Source: Achromobacter spanius (GTDB lineage Bacteria > Pseudomonadota > Gammaproteobacteria > Burkholderiales > Burkholderiaceae_B). Taken from it: 64,000 nucleotides of DNA. Below are positions 26,223 through 36,153 of the stretch, one piece after another. Every line of letters starts with the position of its first letter. Position 1 is the first letter of the stretch. The notes below the pieces were generated by a model. It ran no database searches and had not been told where the DNA came from. It worked only from the letters and a program-made list of their open reading frames with translations. The position numbers were made by a program, and so were the translations under genes. Where the stretch lies: positions 1,364,001 through 1,428,000 of the forward strand of contig NZ_CP121261.1 in assembly GCF_029637605.1 (NCBI RefSeq), given 5' to 3'.

Positions 26223-27155
26223 ATGATTCGCAGCATGACCGCCTTCGGCAACGCCCGAGCAGACCTAGAACAAGGCACGCTTGCCATTGAACTGCGCAGC
26301 GTCAACAGCCGCTTCCTTGATTTGTATTTCCGCTTGCCCGACGAATTGCGCCACGTTGAAACGCCGCTGCGCGAACTGCTGACGGCCAATCTGGCGCGCG
26401 GCAAGGTCGAGATTCGTGTGTCGTTCACCCGCAATGCCAGCACCGACCTGTCCAAGCTGGACCCGACCTGGCTGGAAAGCCTGGCCGAGCAGCTCCAGGC
26501 TGCCCGCCGCATTCTTCCCGACATCGCGCCCCCCCGGCTGGTGGAACTGTTCAACTGGCCCGGTCAACGCGGCAATGATGCGCTGGACCCGCAGATCTGG
26601 GGCGCCGCTTGTTTGCAAGCCGCACAACAGGCCCTGACCCAATTGCAGGAAGGCCGCGCGCGCGAAGGCGAACGCCTGGCCGGCATGATGCGCGAATGCG
26701 CCGATGGGGTCGCCCGCGTGGTTGACATCGTTCAGGCGCATTTGCCGCAATTGCTGGCCGACCACCGCGAGAAGCTGGCCGCCAAGCTGCGCGAAAGCGT
26801 GGAGTCGGCCTTTCCGGGCGGTTTCACGCACATCTCGGGCACGGAGTTGTCCGAACGCCTGTCACAGGAAGCCAACCTGTTTGCGCTGCGCATTGATGTC
26901 GCGGAAGAATTGTCGCGGTTGCGTTCGCACCTTGAGGAATTGCGTCACCTGCTGACCGACGGCGGCGGCAAAGCGGCGTCGGGCAAGAAGAATGCCGGCA
27001 GCGCGGGCAAGCGCCTGGATTTCCTGTTCCAGGAAATGAACCGCGAGGCCAACACCCTGGGCTCCAAGGCCGGCAGCATGGATGTGACGCGCGCCGCCAT
27101 GGATCTGAAATTGCTTATCGAGCAAATGCGCGAACAAGCGCAGAACATCGAATAA
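26223..27155 (+). CDS. yicC: YicC/YloC family endoribonuclease
   Basis: 310 residues starting MIRSMTAFGNARADLEQG, the conserved YicC N-terminus. It ends with LDFLFQEMNREANTLGSKAG, the family's C-terminal DUF1732 signature. YicC of Escherichia coli degrades small RNAs such as RyhB, and B. subtilis YloC is an endoribonuclease. The true start is the ATG at 26223, although the frame is open from 25959. Usually gmk follows directly; here more than 10 kb separate them. A clear terminator follows. Confidence 0.94.
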   Translation: MIRSMTAFGNARADLEQGTLAIELRSVNSRFLDLYFRLPDELRHVETPLRELLTANLARGKVEIRVSFTRNASTDLSKLDPTWLESLAEQLQAARRILPDIAPPRLVELFNWPGQRGNDALDPQIWGAACLQAAQQALTQLQEGRAREGERLAGMMRECADGVARVVDIVQAHLPQLLADHREKLAAKLRESVESAFPGGFTHISGTELSERLSQEANLFALRIDVAEELSRLRSHLEELRHLLTDGGGKAASGKKNAGSAGKRLDFLFQEMNREANTLGSKAGSMDVTRAAMDLKLLIEQMREQAQNIE

Positions 27156-27178
27156 CGCCGCGCGCGTTACCCAAGCTC

Positions 27179-27203
27179 AAGGCCGCGATAACGCGGCCTT
27201 TTT
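27179..27203 (+). terminator. Rho-independent terminator of yicC
   Basis: GGCCGCG-ATAA-CGCGGCC followed by five T residues, 24 bases after the stop. Confidence 0.9.
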
Positions 27204-27290
27204 GCATTCCAGACTTTTCCTATTCGGGCGCCCACGCGGGCGTGTTGTCATGGCGGGTTTACTTTCAGGACGTACCGATTAGGAATCGCC

Positions 27291-28187
27291 ATGTTCCGCA
27301 AGACCTTTCTGCCGCCCGTCGCCAACCTGCTGGCTTTCGAAGCAGTCGCCCGGCGCAACAGCGTGTCGCGCGCGGCGGATGAGCTCCACCTGACGCAAAG
27401 CGCGGTATCGCGCCAGATTCACCAGCTTGAAACGCAATTGGGCGTCACGCTGTTCCATCGTGTGCGCCAACGGGTGGTGTTAAGCGATGCGGGCCGCGCC
27501 TATGCCTCCGAAGTGCGCATACTGTTGCACCAGCTTTCCGACGCCACGCGCCGCACCATGGCGTGCACACGGCGCGACCAGCTCAATCTGGCGGTGCTGC
27601 CCACGCTGGGCACCCGATGGCTCATCCCCCGCCTGGGGGACTTCATGGCGCGCAAGCCCGAGGTCACCATCAACTTCACCTCGCGCACCCTGCCCTTCGA
27701 GTTTTCGCAAGAACCCTTTGACGCAGCCATCCACTTTGGCGCGCCTTACTGGGCCGGCGCCGTGTGCGAATACCTGATGCCCGAGGAAGTCATCGCGGTA
27801 TGCAGCCCCAGCTATCAACGGCGCCACGGCATCCGACATATCGCGGACCTGGCCCAAGTGGTGCTGCTGCACCAGACCTCACGCCCCGCGCAATGGGCCA
27901 CGTGGTTCGACCAGCACGGCGCCAGTTCAGCGCGCGCCATGCAGGGCCCACATTTCGAGCAGGCATCCATGCTGGCGCAAGCCGCCGCTTCAAGCCTGGG
28001 CGCAGCGCTGCTTCCCCGTTTTCTGGTTGAACGCGAGATCGACTCGGGCGAGCTGATCCAACTGTTTCCGCAAGTGCTGAGCAGCACCGATGCCTACTAT
28101 TTCGTCTACCCGCAAGCGCAGGCGGACACGCCGCTGGTGCGCGAATTTGGCGCATGGATGCTTGAGCAGTGCCGGCCCACGCCCTGA
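27291..28187 (+). CDS. LysR family transcriptional regulator, GcvA-like
   Basis: 298 residues. The helix-turn-helix segment RRNSVSRAADELHLTQSAVS and the start LPPVANLLAFEAVAR resemble the GcvA/AmpR branch of LysR regulators. The effector domain includes INFTSRTLPFEF. It is convergent with the lysine permease-like gene and has no divergent neighbour, so its target is not obvious. Confidence 0.88.
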   Translation: MFRKTFLPPVANLLAFEAVARRNSVSRAADELHLTQSAVSRQIHQLETQLGVTLFHRVRQRVVLSDAGRAYASEVRILLHQLSDATRRTMACTRRDQLNLAVLPTLGTRWLIPRLGDFMARKPEVTINFTSRTLPFEFSQEPFDAAIHFGAPYWAGAVCEYLMPEEVIAVCSPSYQRRHGIRHIADLAQVVLLHQTSRPAQWATWFDQHGASSARAMQGPHFEQASMLAQAAASSLGAALLPRFLVEREIDSGELIQLFPQVLSSTDAYYFVYPQAQADTPLVREFGAWMLEQCRPTP

Positions 28188-28197
28188 ACTCGGCGTG

Positions 28198-28230
28198 GCG
28201 CTGGATCGTCCTTGCCGGACCATCCAGCGC
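28198..28230. terminator. Bidirectional hairpin between LysR and permease genes
   Basis: GCGCTGGAT / ATCCAGCGC with an inner GTCC / GGAC stem and a 5-base loop, lying in the 52-base gap between two convergent stop codons. Confidence 0.7.
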
Positions 28231-28239
28231 CTGAAATTC

Positions 28240-29835
28240 CTAACGCGCCTCGCCCGCCGCGGGCTCTCCGCGCAAGGCTGAATCCAGGTATTCGCTGCGC
28301 GCCCGAGGCTCCGGAAAACGCATGTCCCGGTAGCTGATGAAACGCGAACCCCGCGCCAAGCGGTAACCCAGCCAGATCAGCAGGAACAGCGGAATGCCGA
28401 TGTAGGTGGCCACCACGCCGCCCCAATCAATGCGGTCTTGCAGGAAGGCCTGGTAGTTCTGGCCCAGCGTGATCACCAGGCACAGCACGAAGGCGAAGAT
28501 CGGGCCAAAGGGAAAGAACGGCGATACATAAGGCAGGTCGGCCAGGCTGTGGCCTTGCTTCACATACCCGCGCCGGAATCGATAGTGGCTGATGGCAATG
28601 CCCAGCCACGCGATAAAGCCGGTCATGCCGGACGTATTCAGCAGCCAGATGTACACCGCGTTAGGGCTGAAGATAAAGGTGAAGAAGCACAAGGCCGCCA
28701 CCACGGTCGTGGCCAGCAACGCCCACAGCGGCACGCCATGGCGCGAAATACGGCCAAAAATGCGCGGTGCCTTGCCTTCGCGGGCCAGGCTGTACAGCAT
28801 GCGGGTGGCCGCGTACATGCCCGAATTACCCGCCGACAACACCGACGTCAGCACCACGGCGTTCATCACGGACGCCGCCCCCAGCAGACCGGCGCGTTCG
28901 AAGATCAGCGCAAACGGGCTGACGCTGATGTCTTCGACGTCGTTGCGCAGCAGATGCGGGTCGGTATACGGGATCAGCAGGCCGATCACCAGAATCGCCA
29001 TCACATAGAACAGCAGAATGCGCCAGAACACCTGGCGAACCGCTCGCGGCAGGTTGCGTGCCGGGTCCTTGGATTCGCCCGCGGCGATGCCGATAAGCTC
29101 GGTGCCCTGGAAAGAAAACCCCACCACCATCGCCACGCCGATCAAGGCGGCGAAACCTCCGGCGAAAGGCGCATCGCCCACCGTCCAGTTGGCCACGCCA
29201 CCTGTTTCACCGCCCCGGATAATGCCCAGCAGCATCATCACGCCCATGGCCACGAAACCCAGCACGGCCACGACCTTGATCAGCGCAAACCAGAACTCCG
29301 CTTCGCCGAAGCCGCGCGCCGACATCGCGTTCAACCCGAAGGTAATCGCCAGGAACAAGGCGCTCCAGTAAAAGCCCGGCACGTCGGGAAACCAGTACGC
29401 CATGACGAGCTGCGCGGCCACCAGGTCCACCGCCACGGTTACCGCCCAGTTGTACCAATAGTTCCAACCCAGCGCGAAGCCGAAGCCGTCTTCGACGTAG
29501 CGCGCACCGTAGGTGGAAAACGAGCCGGACACGGGCATGGCAGCAGCCAATTCACCCAGGCTGGTCATCAGGAAATAGACCATCACGCCGATCAGCACGT
29601 AGCCCAACAACGCGCCGCCCGGGCCCGCGGTGGCGATGGTCGCGCCCGAGGCCACGAACAGCCCCGTGCCAATGGAGCCACCTACCGCGATCATTGTCAG
29701 GTGGCGCGCGGACAAGGTGCGCCGCAACTCCGAAGGCGCGCCCGCCTGCGCCGCGCGCTTACCGCCGGAGCGGCGTTCATCGTGTTCCGAGGGGGCCAAA
29801 GTGCATTCCTTCACGTCTTGAAAGCGTCCGCGCAT
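28240..29835 (-). CDS. Amino acid permease, LysP-like (lysine:H+ symporter)
   Basis: 531 residues, twelve predicted membrane helices, inner membrane. The opening segment GGSIGTGLFVASGATIATAG, the run MVYFLMTSLGELAAAMPVSG and GFALGWNYWYNWAVTVAVDL follow Escherichia coli LysP almost residue by residue, so a lysine permease is the best call in the APC/AAT family. It has a longer, charged N-terminal tail than LysP. A different cationic amino acid cannot be excluded. Confidence 0.85.
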   Translation of the reverse strand: MRGRFQDVKECTLAPSEHDERRSGGKRAAQAGAPSELRRTLSARHLTMIAVGGSIGTGLFVASGATIATAGPGGALLGYVLIGVMVYFLMTSLGELAAAMPVSGSFSTYGARYVEDGFGFALGWNYWYNWAVTVAVDLVAAQLVMAYWFPDVPGFYWSALFLAITFGLNAMSARGFGEAEFWFALIKVVAVLGFVAMGVMMLLGIIRGGETGGVANWTVGDAPFAGGFAALIGVAMVVGFSFQGTELIGIAAGESKDPARNLPRAVRQVFWRILLFYVMAILVIGLLIPYTDPHLLRNDVEDISVSPFALIFERAGLLGAASVMNAVVLTSVLSAGNSGMYAATRMLYSLAREGKAPRIFGRISRHGVPLWALLATTVVAALCFFTFIFSPNAVYIWLLNTSGMTGFIAWLGIAISHYRFRRGYVKQGHSLADLPYVSPFFPFGPIFAFVLCLVITLGQNYQAFLQDRIDWGGVVATYIGIPLFLLIWLGYRLARGSRFISYRDMRFPEPRARSEYLDSALRGEPAAGEAR

Positions 29836-29883
29836 TTGCCGCGCGAAAGCCGGGGATTACCGAGCAACGCGCGAGAATAGCGC

Positions 29884-29916
29884 AAACCCGCTCGCCGCAA
29901 AAACGGCGAGGGTTTG
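29884..29916 (-). terminator. Terminator hairpin after amn
   Basis: CTCGCCG-CAAAAA-CGGCGAG extended by AAACC / GGTTT, 15 bases past the amn stop on the minus strand. Confidence 0.6.
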
Positions 29917-29930
29917 GGGACGGATCAGAT

Positions 29931-31430
29931 CTACTGGAAGGCCGTTTCCATGAAGGTGCGCAGCTTGCGCGAATGCAGGCGTTCAGGCGGCATGTCGCGC
30001 AGGCGTTCCAGCGCGCGGATGCCAATTTCCAGATGCTGGTTGACCTGCCGTCGATAGAACACGCTGGCCATTCCGGGCAGTTTCAATTCACCGTGCAGGG
30101 GCTTGTCGGATACACATAGCAACGTGCCATAAGGCACCCGGAATCGAAAACCATTGGCCGCGATGGTGGCCGATTCCATGTCCAGCGCAATGGCTCTGGA
30201 CTGCGCAAAGCGCTCGACCAGTTCAACGTGGTCGCGCAGTTCCCAGTTGCGGTTGTCGATGGTGGCAACGGTGCCCGTGCGCATGATGCGTTTCAGGTCC
30301 CAGCCCGACAAGCCGGCCACCTCTTCCACCGCCTGCTCCAAGGCGACCTGCACCTCGGCCAGGGCGGGCACCGGCACCCAGGTGGGCAGGTCGTCGTCCA
30401 GGACGTGGTCTTCGCGCACATAGCCGTGCGCCAGCACGTAGTCGCCCAGGCGCTGGGAATCTCGCAGGCCGGCGCAATGGCCCAGCATCAACCAGGCGTG
30501 CGGGCGCAGCACGGCGATGTGATCGGTGATGGTCTTGGCGTTGGACGGCCCCACGCCGATATTCACCAACGTAATGCCGGAGTGGTCGCCACGCACCAGG
30601 TGATAGGCGGGCATTTGCGGCAGGCGCACGCCCTGGCCTTCGTCGCCAGGCCCGTTTTCGCCGCGCCGCGTGATGCGGTTGCCCGGCTCGACCAGCATGT
30701 CGTAGTCTTCGTTGCCGCTGGCCATCAGCGCGCGAGCGCGGGCGCAGAATTCGTCGACATAGAACTGGTAATTGGTGAACAGCACAAAATTCTGAAAGTG
30801 CGCCGGCGCGGTGGACGTGTAGTGCTGCAAGCGGTGCAGCGAATAGTCGACGCGTTGCGCGGTAAATGGCGCCAGCGGCTTGGGCTCACCTTCTTTGCCG
30901 CGCCAGGAGCCATTCACGATGGCGTCGTCGGTGACGGCCAGGTCAGGCACGTCGAACAGGTCGCGAAGCGGACGCTTCAACGCCTCAAGGTGCTCGCCTT
31001 CCACATAAGCGCCTTCCGGGAAGGCGAAATGCAACGGGATGGGGGAATCGGATTCGCCCACTTCCACCGCCACGCGGTGATTCTGCAGCAACTGCCCTAC
31101 CTGTTCGATCAGGTAATCGCGGAACAATTCGGGTTGGGTGATGGTGGTTTGATACACGCCGGGTTCGGCCACATGGCCGTAGGACAAGCGTGTGTCGATC
31201 GGGTCGTAGGTTTCAACCACGATACGGATGGCCGGGTAATACGCGCGGGCACGCTCGGGGCTGTTGCCGGGGCCTTTGAGCACCTCGCGGAAAGCGGCGC
31301 GCAGGAATGCCGTGTTGCGCGCGTAGATTTCGGCCAGCCGGTCGACGGCGGCCCGCGCATCCTGAAAGGGTTCAAAGGGCAAGGCGTCGGGCCGGTTCAT
31401 GGAAGACAAAGGGTGTACTGCGTTCATCAT
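29931..31430 (-). CDS. amn: AMP nucleosidase
   Basis: 499 residues, the expected length of bacterial Amn. It splits AMP to adenine and ribose 5-phosphate, controlling adenylate levels. The N-terminal regulatory domain includes RIVVETYDPIDTRLSYGHV; the C-terminal phosphorylase-like domain carries LVNIGVGPSNAKTITDHIAV, LRPHAWLMLGHCAGLRDSQ and ALDMESATIAANG, which bind the nucleotide. Divergent from the zinc-linked unit. An alternative start is the second Met at 31427. Confidence 0.94.
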   Translation of the reverse strand: MMNAVHPLSSMNRPDALPFEPFQDARAAVDRLAEIYARNTAFLRAAFREVLKGPGNSPERARAYYPAIRIVVETYDPIDTRLSYGHVAEPGVYQTTITQPELFRDYLIEQVGQLLQNHRVAVEVGESDSPIPLHFAFPEGAYVEGEHLEALKRPLRDLFDVPDLAVTDDAIVNGSWRGKEGEPKPLAPFTAQRVDYSLHRLQHYTSTAPAHFQNFVLFTNYQFYVDEFCARARALMASGNEDYDMLVEPGNRITRRGENGPGDEGQGVRLPQMPAYHLVRGDHSGITLVNIGVGPSNAKTITDHIAVLRPHAWLMLGHCAGLRDSQRLGDYVLAHGYVREDHVLDDDLPTWVPVPALAEVQVALEQAVEEVAGLSGWDLKRIMRTGTVATIDNRNWELRDHVELVERFAQSRAIALDMESATIAANGFRFRVPYGTLLCVSDKPLHGELKLPGMASVFYRRQVNQHLEIGIRALERLRDMPPERLHSRKLRTFMETAFQ

Positions 31431-31617
31431 TGAGCTCTACTCCGCTTCTTATCTGTCTTATCGGTTTGCACGCCATCAGGTTGCACGCCCATTGGGTTGA
31501 ACGTCTGGTGCGTGTCATTCCCTAAAGCGCCGATGTGGACGATTATGCCCGAGCCCTTCGCGCCTGAAGTGACACATTCAGCCCTGTCACGACCAGGCAG
31601 GCATCGCGCACGCGATC

Positions 31618-31635
31618 GAAACGATATATCATTCC
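31618..31635. promoter_or_regulatory. Candidate Zur box
   Basis: GAAACGATATATCATTCC is an imperfect palindrome (7 of 9 pairs) around GATATATC, 24 bases before the small His/Cys-rich gene. It resembles proteobacterial Zur operators, and the receptor downstream looks like a zinc receptor. Confidence 0.45.
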
Positions 31636-31659
31636 GTACTTTATTTTTGCCGCCGACGG

Positions 31660-32013
31660 ATGCATTTGCAGCTTTCCCCACCCCGCAACGCCCCGCCGCT
31701 ATTCACGCGGTGGGCGGTACTCTGCTGGGTGTGCGCCTGCCTGCTGCTGGCGCCCGTCGGCAACCTTCGCCACGCGCTTACCCACCTGGGCGAGCCGCCC
31801 GCCGCCAGCCACGACGACGCCCCCCCGCAACACAAGCAAGGCCATTGCGACCTATGCGATCTATGGGATCTGCTGGATGCGCCGCTGCCGTCGTCGTTTC
31901 ATTGGAATGCGGCCCCTACCGCCACTTCCACGCCCGCGTTCGCAGCGCCGACCAGCGCCATCGCCGTCAGCGGCACGTGGTTCCAATCCCGCGCGCCGCC
32001 CGTCCAGGGCTGA
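31660..32013 (+). CDS. Small His/Cys-rich membrane-anchored protein (DUF2946-like)
   Basis: 117 residues. One hydrophobic segment (WAVLCWVCACLLLAPVG, about 18-34) is followed by a stretch rich in possible metal ligands: RHALTHLGEPPAASHDD, then HKQGHCDLCDLWD. The layout and its place directly before a TonB-dependent receptor fit the DUF2946 type of small exported proteins. No strong ribosome-binding site is visible. I infer periplasmic metal binding or sensing tied to the receptor, but no function is established. Confidence 0.65.
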   Translation: MHLQLSPPRNAPPLFTRWAVLCWVCACLLLAPVGNLRHALTHLGEPPAASHDDAPPQHKQGHCDLCDLWDLLDAPLPSSFHWNAAPTATSTPAFAAPTSAIAVSGTWFQSRAPPVQG

Positions 32014-32079
32014 AATCCGCAAACCTCCCCTGTTCTGATTTCATCCGCCGGCCCTTGCGCCGGCTTCTGGATTGCCACC

Positions 32080-34179
32080 ATGAGTTTCCCGACCTATTCC
32101 GCCGGGGCGCGCGCCGCGCTGCGCGCTGTTGCCATGCGCCCGTTAACGCTGGCCTGCCTGGCCGCCTTGCCCTATGCCCTTCCCACCGCCGTGCAGGCGC
32201 AAACGTCATCAGACGCCGCCACGCTGGCGCCCGTCGTCATTACCGCCAATCCCCTGGGCAGCGACGCGCTGACCACGCCCGCCAGCGCGCTGGAAGGCCA
32301 AGGCCTGGCGTTGCGCCGCGCCTCGAACCTGGGTGAAACGTTGAACGGGCTGCCCGGCGTATCCACCACCAGCTACGGCCCCATGGTGGGCCGGCCCATC
32401 ATCCGAGGGCTGGACGGCGACCGGATCCGCCTGTTGAACAACGGCGTCGGCATGCTGGATGCGTCATCGCTGTCGTTCGACCACGCCGTGCCGCAGGACC
32501 CGCTGTCGATGAACCGGGTGGAGGTGCTGCGCGGCCCCGCCGCCCTGCTCTACGGGGGCAACGCCATTGGCGGTGTCGTCAACACCGTGGACAACCGTAT
32601 TCCCACTGAACCCATCGACGGCGTGCACGGCGAAGTGGGCGGCAGCTACGGCGGCGCCAACAATGACCGCAACGGCGCCGTGCAACTGGAAGGCGGCGAC
32701 GGCACTTTTGCCATCCACGCCGATGTGTTCGGGCGCAAGACCGACACGCTGCGCATTCCGGGCTATGCCCGCACGGCGCAGCAACGCGCGGCCGACGGGC
32801 CAGACACCGATCAAGCGCGTGGGCGGCTGCCCAACAGCGACGGCGAAGCCAGCGGCGGCGCTTTAGGCATGTCATGGACGAGCGATCACGGCTATGCAGG
32901 CCTGTCCTACAGCGGTTACGACGCCAACTATGGGTCGGTCGCCGAAGAAGACGTGCGCATCAAGATGCACCAGGAACGCTTCGGCGCGGCCGGCGAGCTG
33001 CGCGACCTGGACGGGCCGTTCAAAAGCATCAAGCTCAACTTCGCCTACACCGACTACCAGCACAAGGAAGTGGAAGACGGCGAAACCGGCACGGTTTTCA
33101 AGAACCGCGGCTATGAGGCTCGCATCGAGGCGCGCCACGCCGACATCGGCCCGTTGCACGGTGTGCTGGGCCTGCAATTCGGGCAAACACGCTTCTCGGC
33201 GCTGGGCGATGAAGCACTGGTGCCCACCACCGACACCGATTCCGCCGCGCTTTTTGCGCTGGAGGAATGGGACCTGACCGACCGGTTCACGCTGTCAGCC
33301 GGCGCTCGTATCGATCACACGCGATTGACCCCGACGGCGGGCGGCAACGACCGTTTCGACGGATCCTCGCGTCGCGACTTCAACGCGGGCAGCTTTTCGG
33401 TGGGCGGCATCTACAAGCTGGACAGCCGCTGGTCGGTCGCCGCCAACGGCGCCTATACCGAGCGCGCGCCCACCTTCTACGAGCTATACGCCAACGGCCC
33501 CCACGCCGCCACCGGCCAATACCTGGTCGGCGACCAGAACCTGGGCAAGGAACGCGCGTGGTCGGGCGACCTGTCGTTGCGCTACAAAAACGACACCGAC
33601 CACGGCAGCATCGGGGTGTTCTACAGCAGCTTTTCCAACTATCTGGCGGAAACGAACACCGGGCGCTACCGCAATGACGACGGCGACGTGGTCGCGGCGG
33701 GCGACGACGACGCACTGCCCGAGGCGCGCTACCAAGGCGTACCCGCCCGCCTGTACGGCCTGGAAGCCGAAAACGTGACGCGGGTGTTGCAGCGCGACGG
33801 CCACACGCTGGACTTGGGCTTGTCCGGCGACTACACCCTCTCGCGCAATCGGGATACGGGGCGTTCGCTGCCACGCATTCCGCCGCTGCGCCTGCGCGTG
33901 GCGCTGGACTACGGCTACGGGCCCTACAGCGCGGGGGTGAGCGTGTCCAAAGCCTTCGCCCAGCACGACCATCCGGCCAATGACACCTCTACCGCCGGGT
34001 ACTACAGCCTGGACGCCAACGCCGGCTACCGCTTCAAGACCACCGGCGTGCAATGGGAGGCCTACCTGCGCGGCTTGAACCTGACCAATCAAGACATCCG
34101 CTATGCCACGTCGGTACTGCGCGATGTGGCGCCCGAAGGCGGACGCGCCGTCATGGTGGGCTTGCGCGGCAGCTTCTGA
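32080..34179 (+). CDS. TonB-dependent outer-membrane receptor, ZnuD-like
   Basis: 699 residues. Signal peptide ending at about AVQAQ (residue 41), a TonB-box-like APVVITANPL, plug domain with GPMVGRPIIRGLDGDRIRLL and VEVLRGPAALLYGGNAIGG, then a 22-strand barrel ending in a terminal Phe (LRGSF). Overall it resembles ZnuD, which brings zinc (and heme in some species) across the outer membrane. The candidate Zur box and the His/Cys-rich neighbour support zinc. Other metals remain possible. Confidence 0.85.
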   Translation: MSFPTYSAGARAALRAVAMRPLTLACLAALPYALPTAVQAQTSSDAATLAPVVITANPLGSDALTTPASALEGQGLALRRASNLGETLNGLPGVSTTSYGPMVGRPIIRGLDGDRIRLLNNGVGMLDASSLSFDHAVPQDPLSMNRVEVLRGPAALLYGGNAIGGVVNTVDNRIPTEPIDGVHGEVGGSYGGANNDRNGAVQLEGGDGTFAIHADVFGRKTDTLRIPGYARTAQQRAADGPDTDQARGRLPNSDGEASGGALGMSWTSDHGYAGLSYSGYDANYGSVAEEDVRIKMHQERFGAAGELRDLDGPFKSIKLNFAYTDYQHKEVEDGETGTVFKNRGYEARIEARHADIGPLHGVLGLQFGQTRFSALGDEALVPTTDTDSAALFALEEWDLTDRFTLSAGARIDHTRLTPTAGGNDRFDGSSRRDFNAGSFSVGGIYKLDSRWSVAANGAYTERAPTFYELYANGPHAATGQYLVGDQNLGKERAWSGDLSLRYKNDTDHGSIGVFYSSFSNYLAETNTGRYRNDDGDVVAAGDDDALPEARYQGVPARLYGLEAENVTRVLQRDGHTLDLGLSGDYTLSRNRDTGRSLPRIPPLRLRVALDYGYGPYSAGVSVSKAFAQHDHPANDTSTAGYYSLDANAGYRFKTTGVQWEAYLRGLNLTNQDIRYATSVLRDVAPEGGRAVMVGLRGSF

Positions 34180-34422
34180 CGCGAGGCCGGCCAACCCGCC
34201 GCATTGGACGTGCGAAATGCTGCGACCGTTACGCCGTTCCCCCTGAAGGGCGTAACGGATCCCCTCAAATTTTGCGGCATTGCACTACAAATGTAATGAA
34301 ACTTTATTCCACTATAATTCAACAGCTTCCGGGCCTTCTGCGTCCCGAAGCGGCCCCTTTCCGCCGGCTTGCCATCCTCCAGGCAAAGCCATGCCGCCTA
34401 CTCCGATTTCTGAAGTGACGTA

Positions 34423-35019
34423 ATGACGCCGCCCACGCGAAAAGTCCGAATTGCCAATTTCCGCATTCCCGTTTTCCTGTCAGCCCCCCTGCTTGCCCTG
34501 AGCCTCTCGTGGATACCAGGCGCCGCCCAGGCCTCCCTGCCCACCGAGCAAGCCCGCCCCACGCTCAGCGGCCTGCGCCTGGCGCAAGAGCCCACCGTGC
34601 CCACCTTGCGTGAACGCGTCGTGCAAGCAGGCCTGGACGCAATCGGCACCCCGTACAGCTGGGGTGGCGACGACGCCGAAGGCTTCGACTGCAGCGGTTT
34701 GGTGCTGTATGTCTACCGCGAGATCGCCGGGCTTGAACTTCCCCGCACCGCGCGCGCCCAGCGCAGCGAAGGGAAGTCCGTACCCAACAAGAAAGAACTG
34801 CGTCCCGGCGACCTGGTCTTTTTTGCCACTCGTGGCCGCGGCGTCACGTCGCATGTGGGCATCTACATTGGCCAGAACAAATTCGTCCATGCGCCCCGGC
34901 GCGGCACCAAGGTGCGTATCGATGAGATGAAGAATCCCTACTGGACCAAGCGCTACGTGGGCGCGCGGCGCTATCTGGACACCACGCAGGGCCAGATGCT
35001 GGCGCAGGCGTCGCGCTAA
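34423..35019 (+). CDS. NlpC/P60 family cell-wall peptidase
   Basis: 198 residues. A signal peptide (about 1-37) precedes the C40 peptidase domain with catalytic Cys90 in GFDCSGL, His144 in SHVGIYIG and a third polar residue, His156, in FVHAP. It probably cuts peptide cross-links or stems of peptidoglycan in the periplasm. A TATAAT -10-like hexamer lies at 34313-34318. It is transcribed alone, followed by a convergent SDR gene. Confidence 0.92.
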   Translation: MTPPTRKVRIANFRIPVFLSAPLLALSLSWIPGAAQASLPTEQARPTLSGLRLAQEPTVPTLRERVVQAGLDAIGTPYSWGGDDAEGFDCSGLVLYVYREIAGLELPRTARAQRSEGKSVPNKKELRPGDLVFFATRGRGVTSHVGIYIGQNKFVHAPRRGTKVRIDEMKNPYWTKRYVGARRYLDTTQGQMLAQASR

Positions 35020-35072
35020 GGCCTCGCCTTAAGGCTGCGCGTCAAGGCATCTGGGGCCTATCGGACCGGCGC

Positions 35073-35096
35073 AAAAAAAGGCGCCCGCCGGGCGCC
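35073..35096 (-). terminator. Rho-independent terminator of the SDR gene
   Basis: GGCGCCC-GCC-GGGCGCC with, on the minus strand, seven T residues after the stem. A second hairpin (CGAAGCCTGCC / GGCAGGCTTCG, 35114-35146) stands between it and the stop codon. Confidence 0.85.
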
Positions 35097-35151
35097 TAGT
35101 ACGTCAGGGGCATCGAAGCCTGCCAGGCGATAGCCGGCAGGCTTCGTGCAT

Positions 35152-35922
35152 TCAGCCCCGGCCCACGAAGGGCATGTTCGTTGCCATGATGGTCATGAAC
35201 TGCACATTGGCATCCAGAGGCAGGCGCGCCATCGCGGCGACGGCTTGCGCCACGTGCGCCACGTCCATGCGCGGCTCGACCTTCGTGCTGCCGTCGGCCT
35301 GCAGGATGCCGGCAGCCATGCGCTCGGTCATGTCGGTGGCGGCGTTGCCGATGTCGATCTGCCCGCAGGCAATGCCGTAGGGGCGGCAATCGAGCGAGAT
35401 GGATTTGGTCAGGCCGGTCACGGCGTGCTTCGTGGCCGTATAGGCAATCGAAAACGGGCGTGGCGCGTGGGCGGAAATAGACCCGTTATTGATGATGCGG
35501 CCGCCTTGCGGGGACTGCGCCTTCATGACGCGGATGGCGGCTTGCGCGCACAGGAACATGCCGGTCAGGTTGGTGTCGACAACTTCGCGCCACACCGACA
35601 CGGGCAGTTCTTCGATGGGCATGGCCGGCGCGCCGCGCCCCGCGTTATTGAACAGCACGTCCAGGCGGCCATATTCACGCTGTGCCGTGTCGAATAGATC
35701 ACGCACGGCATGCTCGTCCGAGACATCGGTGGGCACCACCAAGGCACGCACCCCGTCTTCGCCCGCCGCCGTGCGGGTGGCTTCAAGCGGGTCGCGTCGG
35801 CGGCCCGCCAGCACCACCCGATAGCCTTGAGCCAGAAATTCCAGCGCTACCGCACGCCCAATTCCTGTCCCGGCACCGGTTACCAGGGCTACGCGCGGCG
35901 GTTCGATCTCGTTCGCATGCAT
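35152..35922 (-). CDS. SDR family NAD(P)-dependent oxidoreductase
   Basis: 256 residues, classical short-chain dehydrogenase. Cofactor motif TGAGTGIG (15-22), NNAG (92-95), and active-site Ser148, Tyr161 and Lys165 in the YTATK motif. It reduces or oxidises an unknown alcohol or ketone. The ATG at 35922 has AGGAG 6 bases upstream, so the frame extension to 36006 is discarded. No operon partner. Confidence 0.92.
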   Translation of the reverse strand: MHANEIEPPRVALVTGAGTGIGRAVALEFLAQGYRVVLAGRRRDPLEATRTAAGEDGVRALVVPTDVSDEHAVRDLFDTAQREYGRLDVLFNNAGRGAPAMPIEELPVSVWREVVDTNLTGMFLCAQAAIRVMKAQSPQGGRIINNGSISAHAPRPFSIAYTATKHAVTGLTKSISLDCRPYGIACGQIDIGNAATDMTERMAAGILQADGSTKVEPRMDVAHVAQAVAAMARLPLDANVQFMTIMATNMPFVGRG

Positions 35923-36153
35923 CGAATTCTCCTTGTTATCAATCGGCGAGATGCTACCGCAATCATTCTTGCGAAGCTGCAAGCAAAGTTTCCAATGCAG
36001 ACACAATGCGGCGCGTCCGCTTGCAAGCAGAAGAAACGCGGGATGCTCGACATCAGGTCACAAAACGCGCGCGATCTGTCACAAGTCTTTATATAATTCC
36101 TGGAAATTAGCTTATTACCCAAAATCCAATAACGAGCTACGGAGCAGGCAGCC

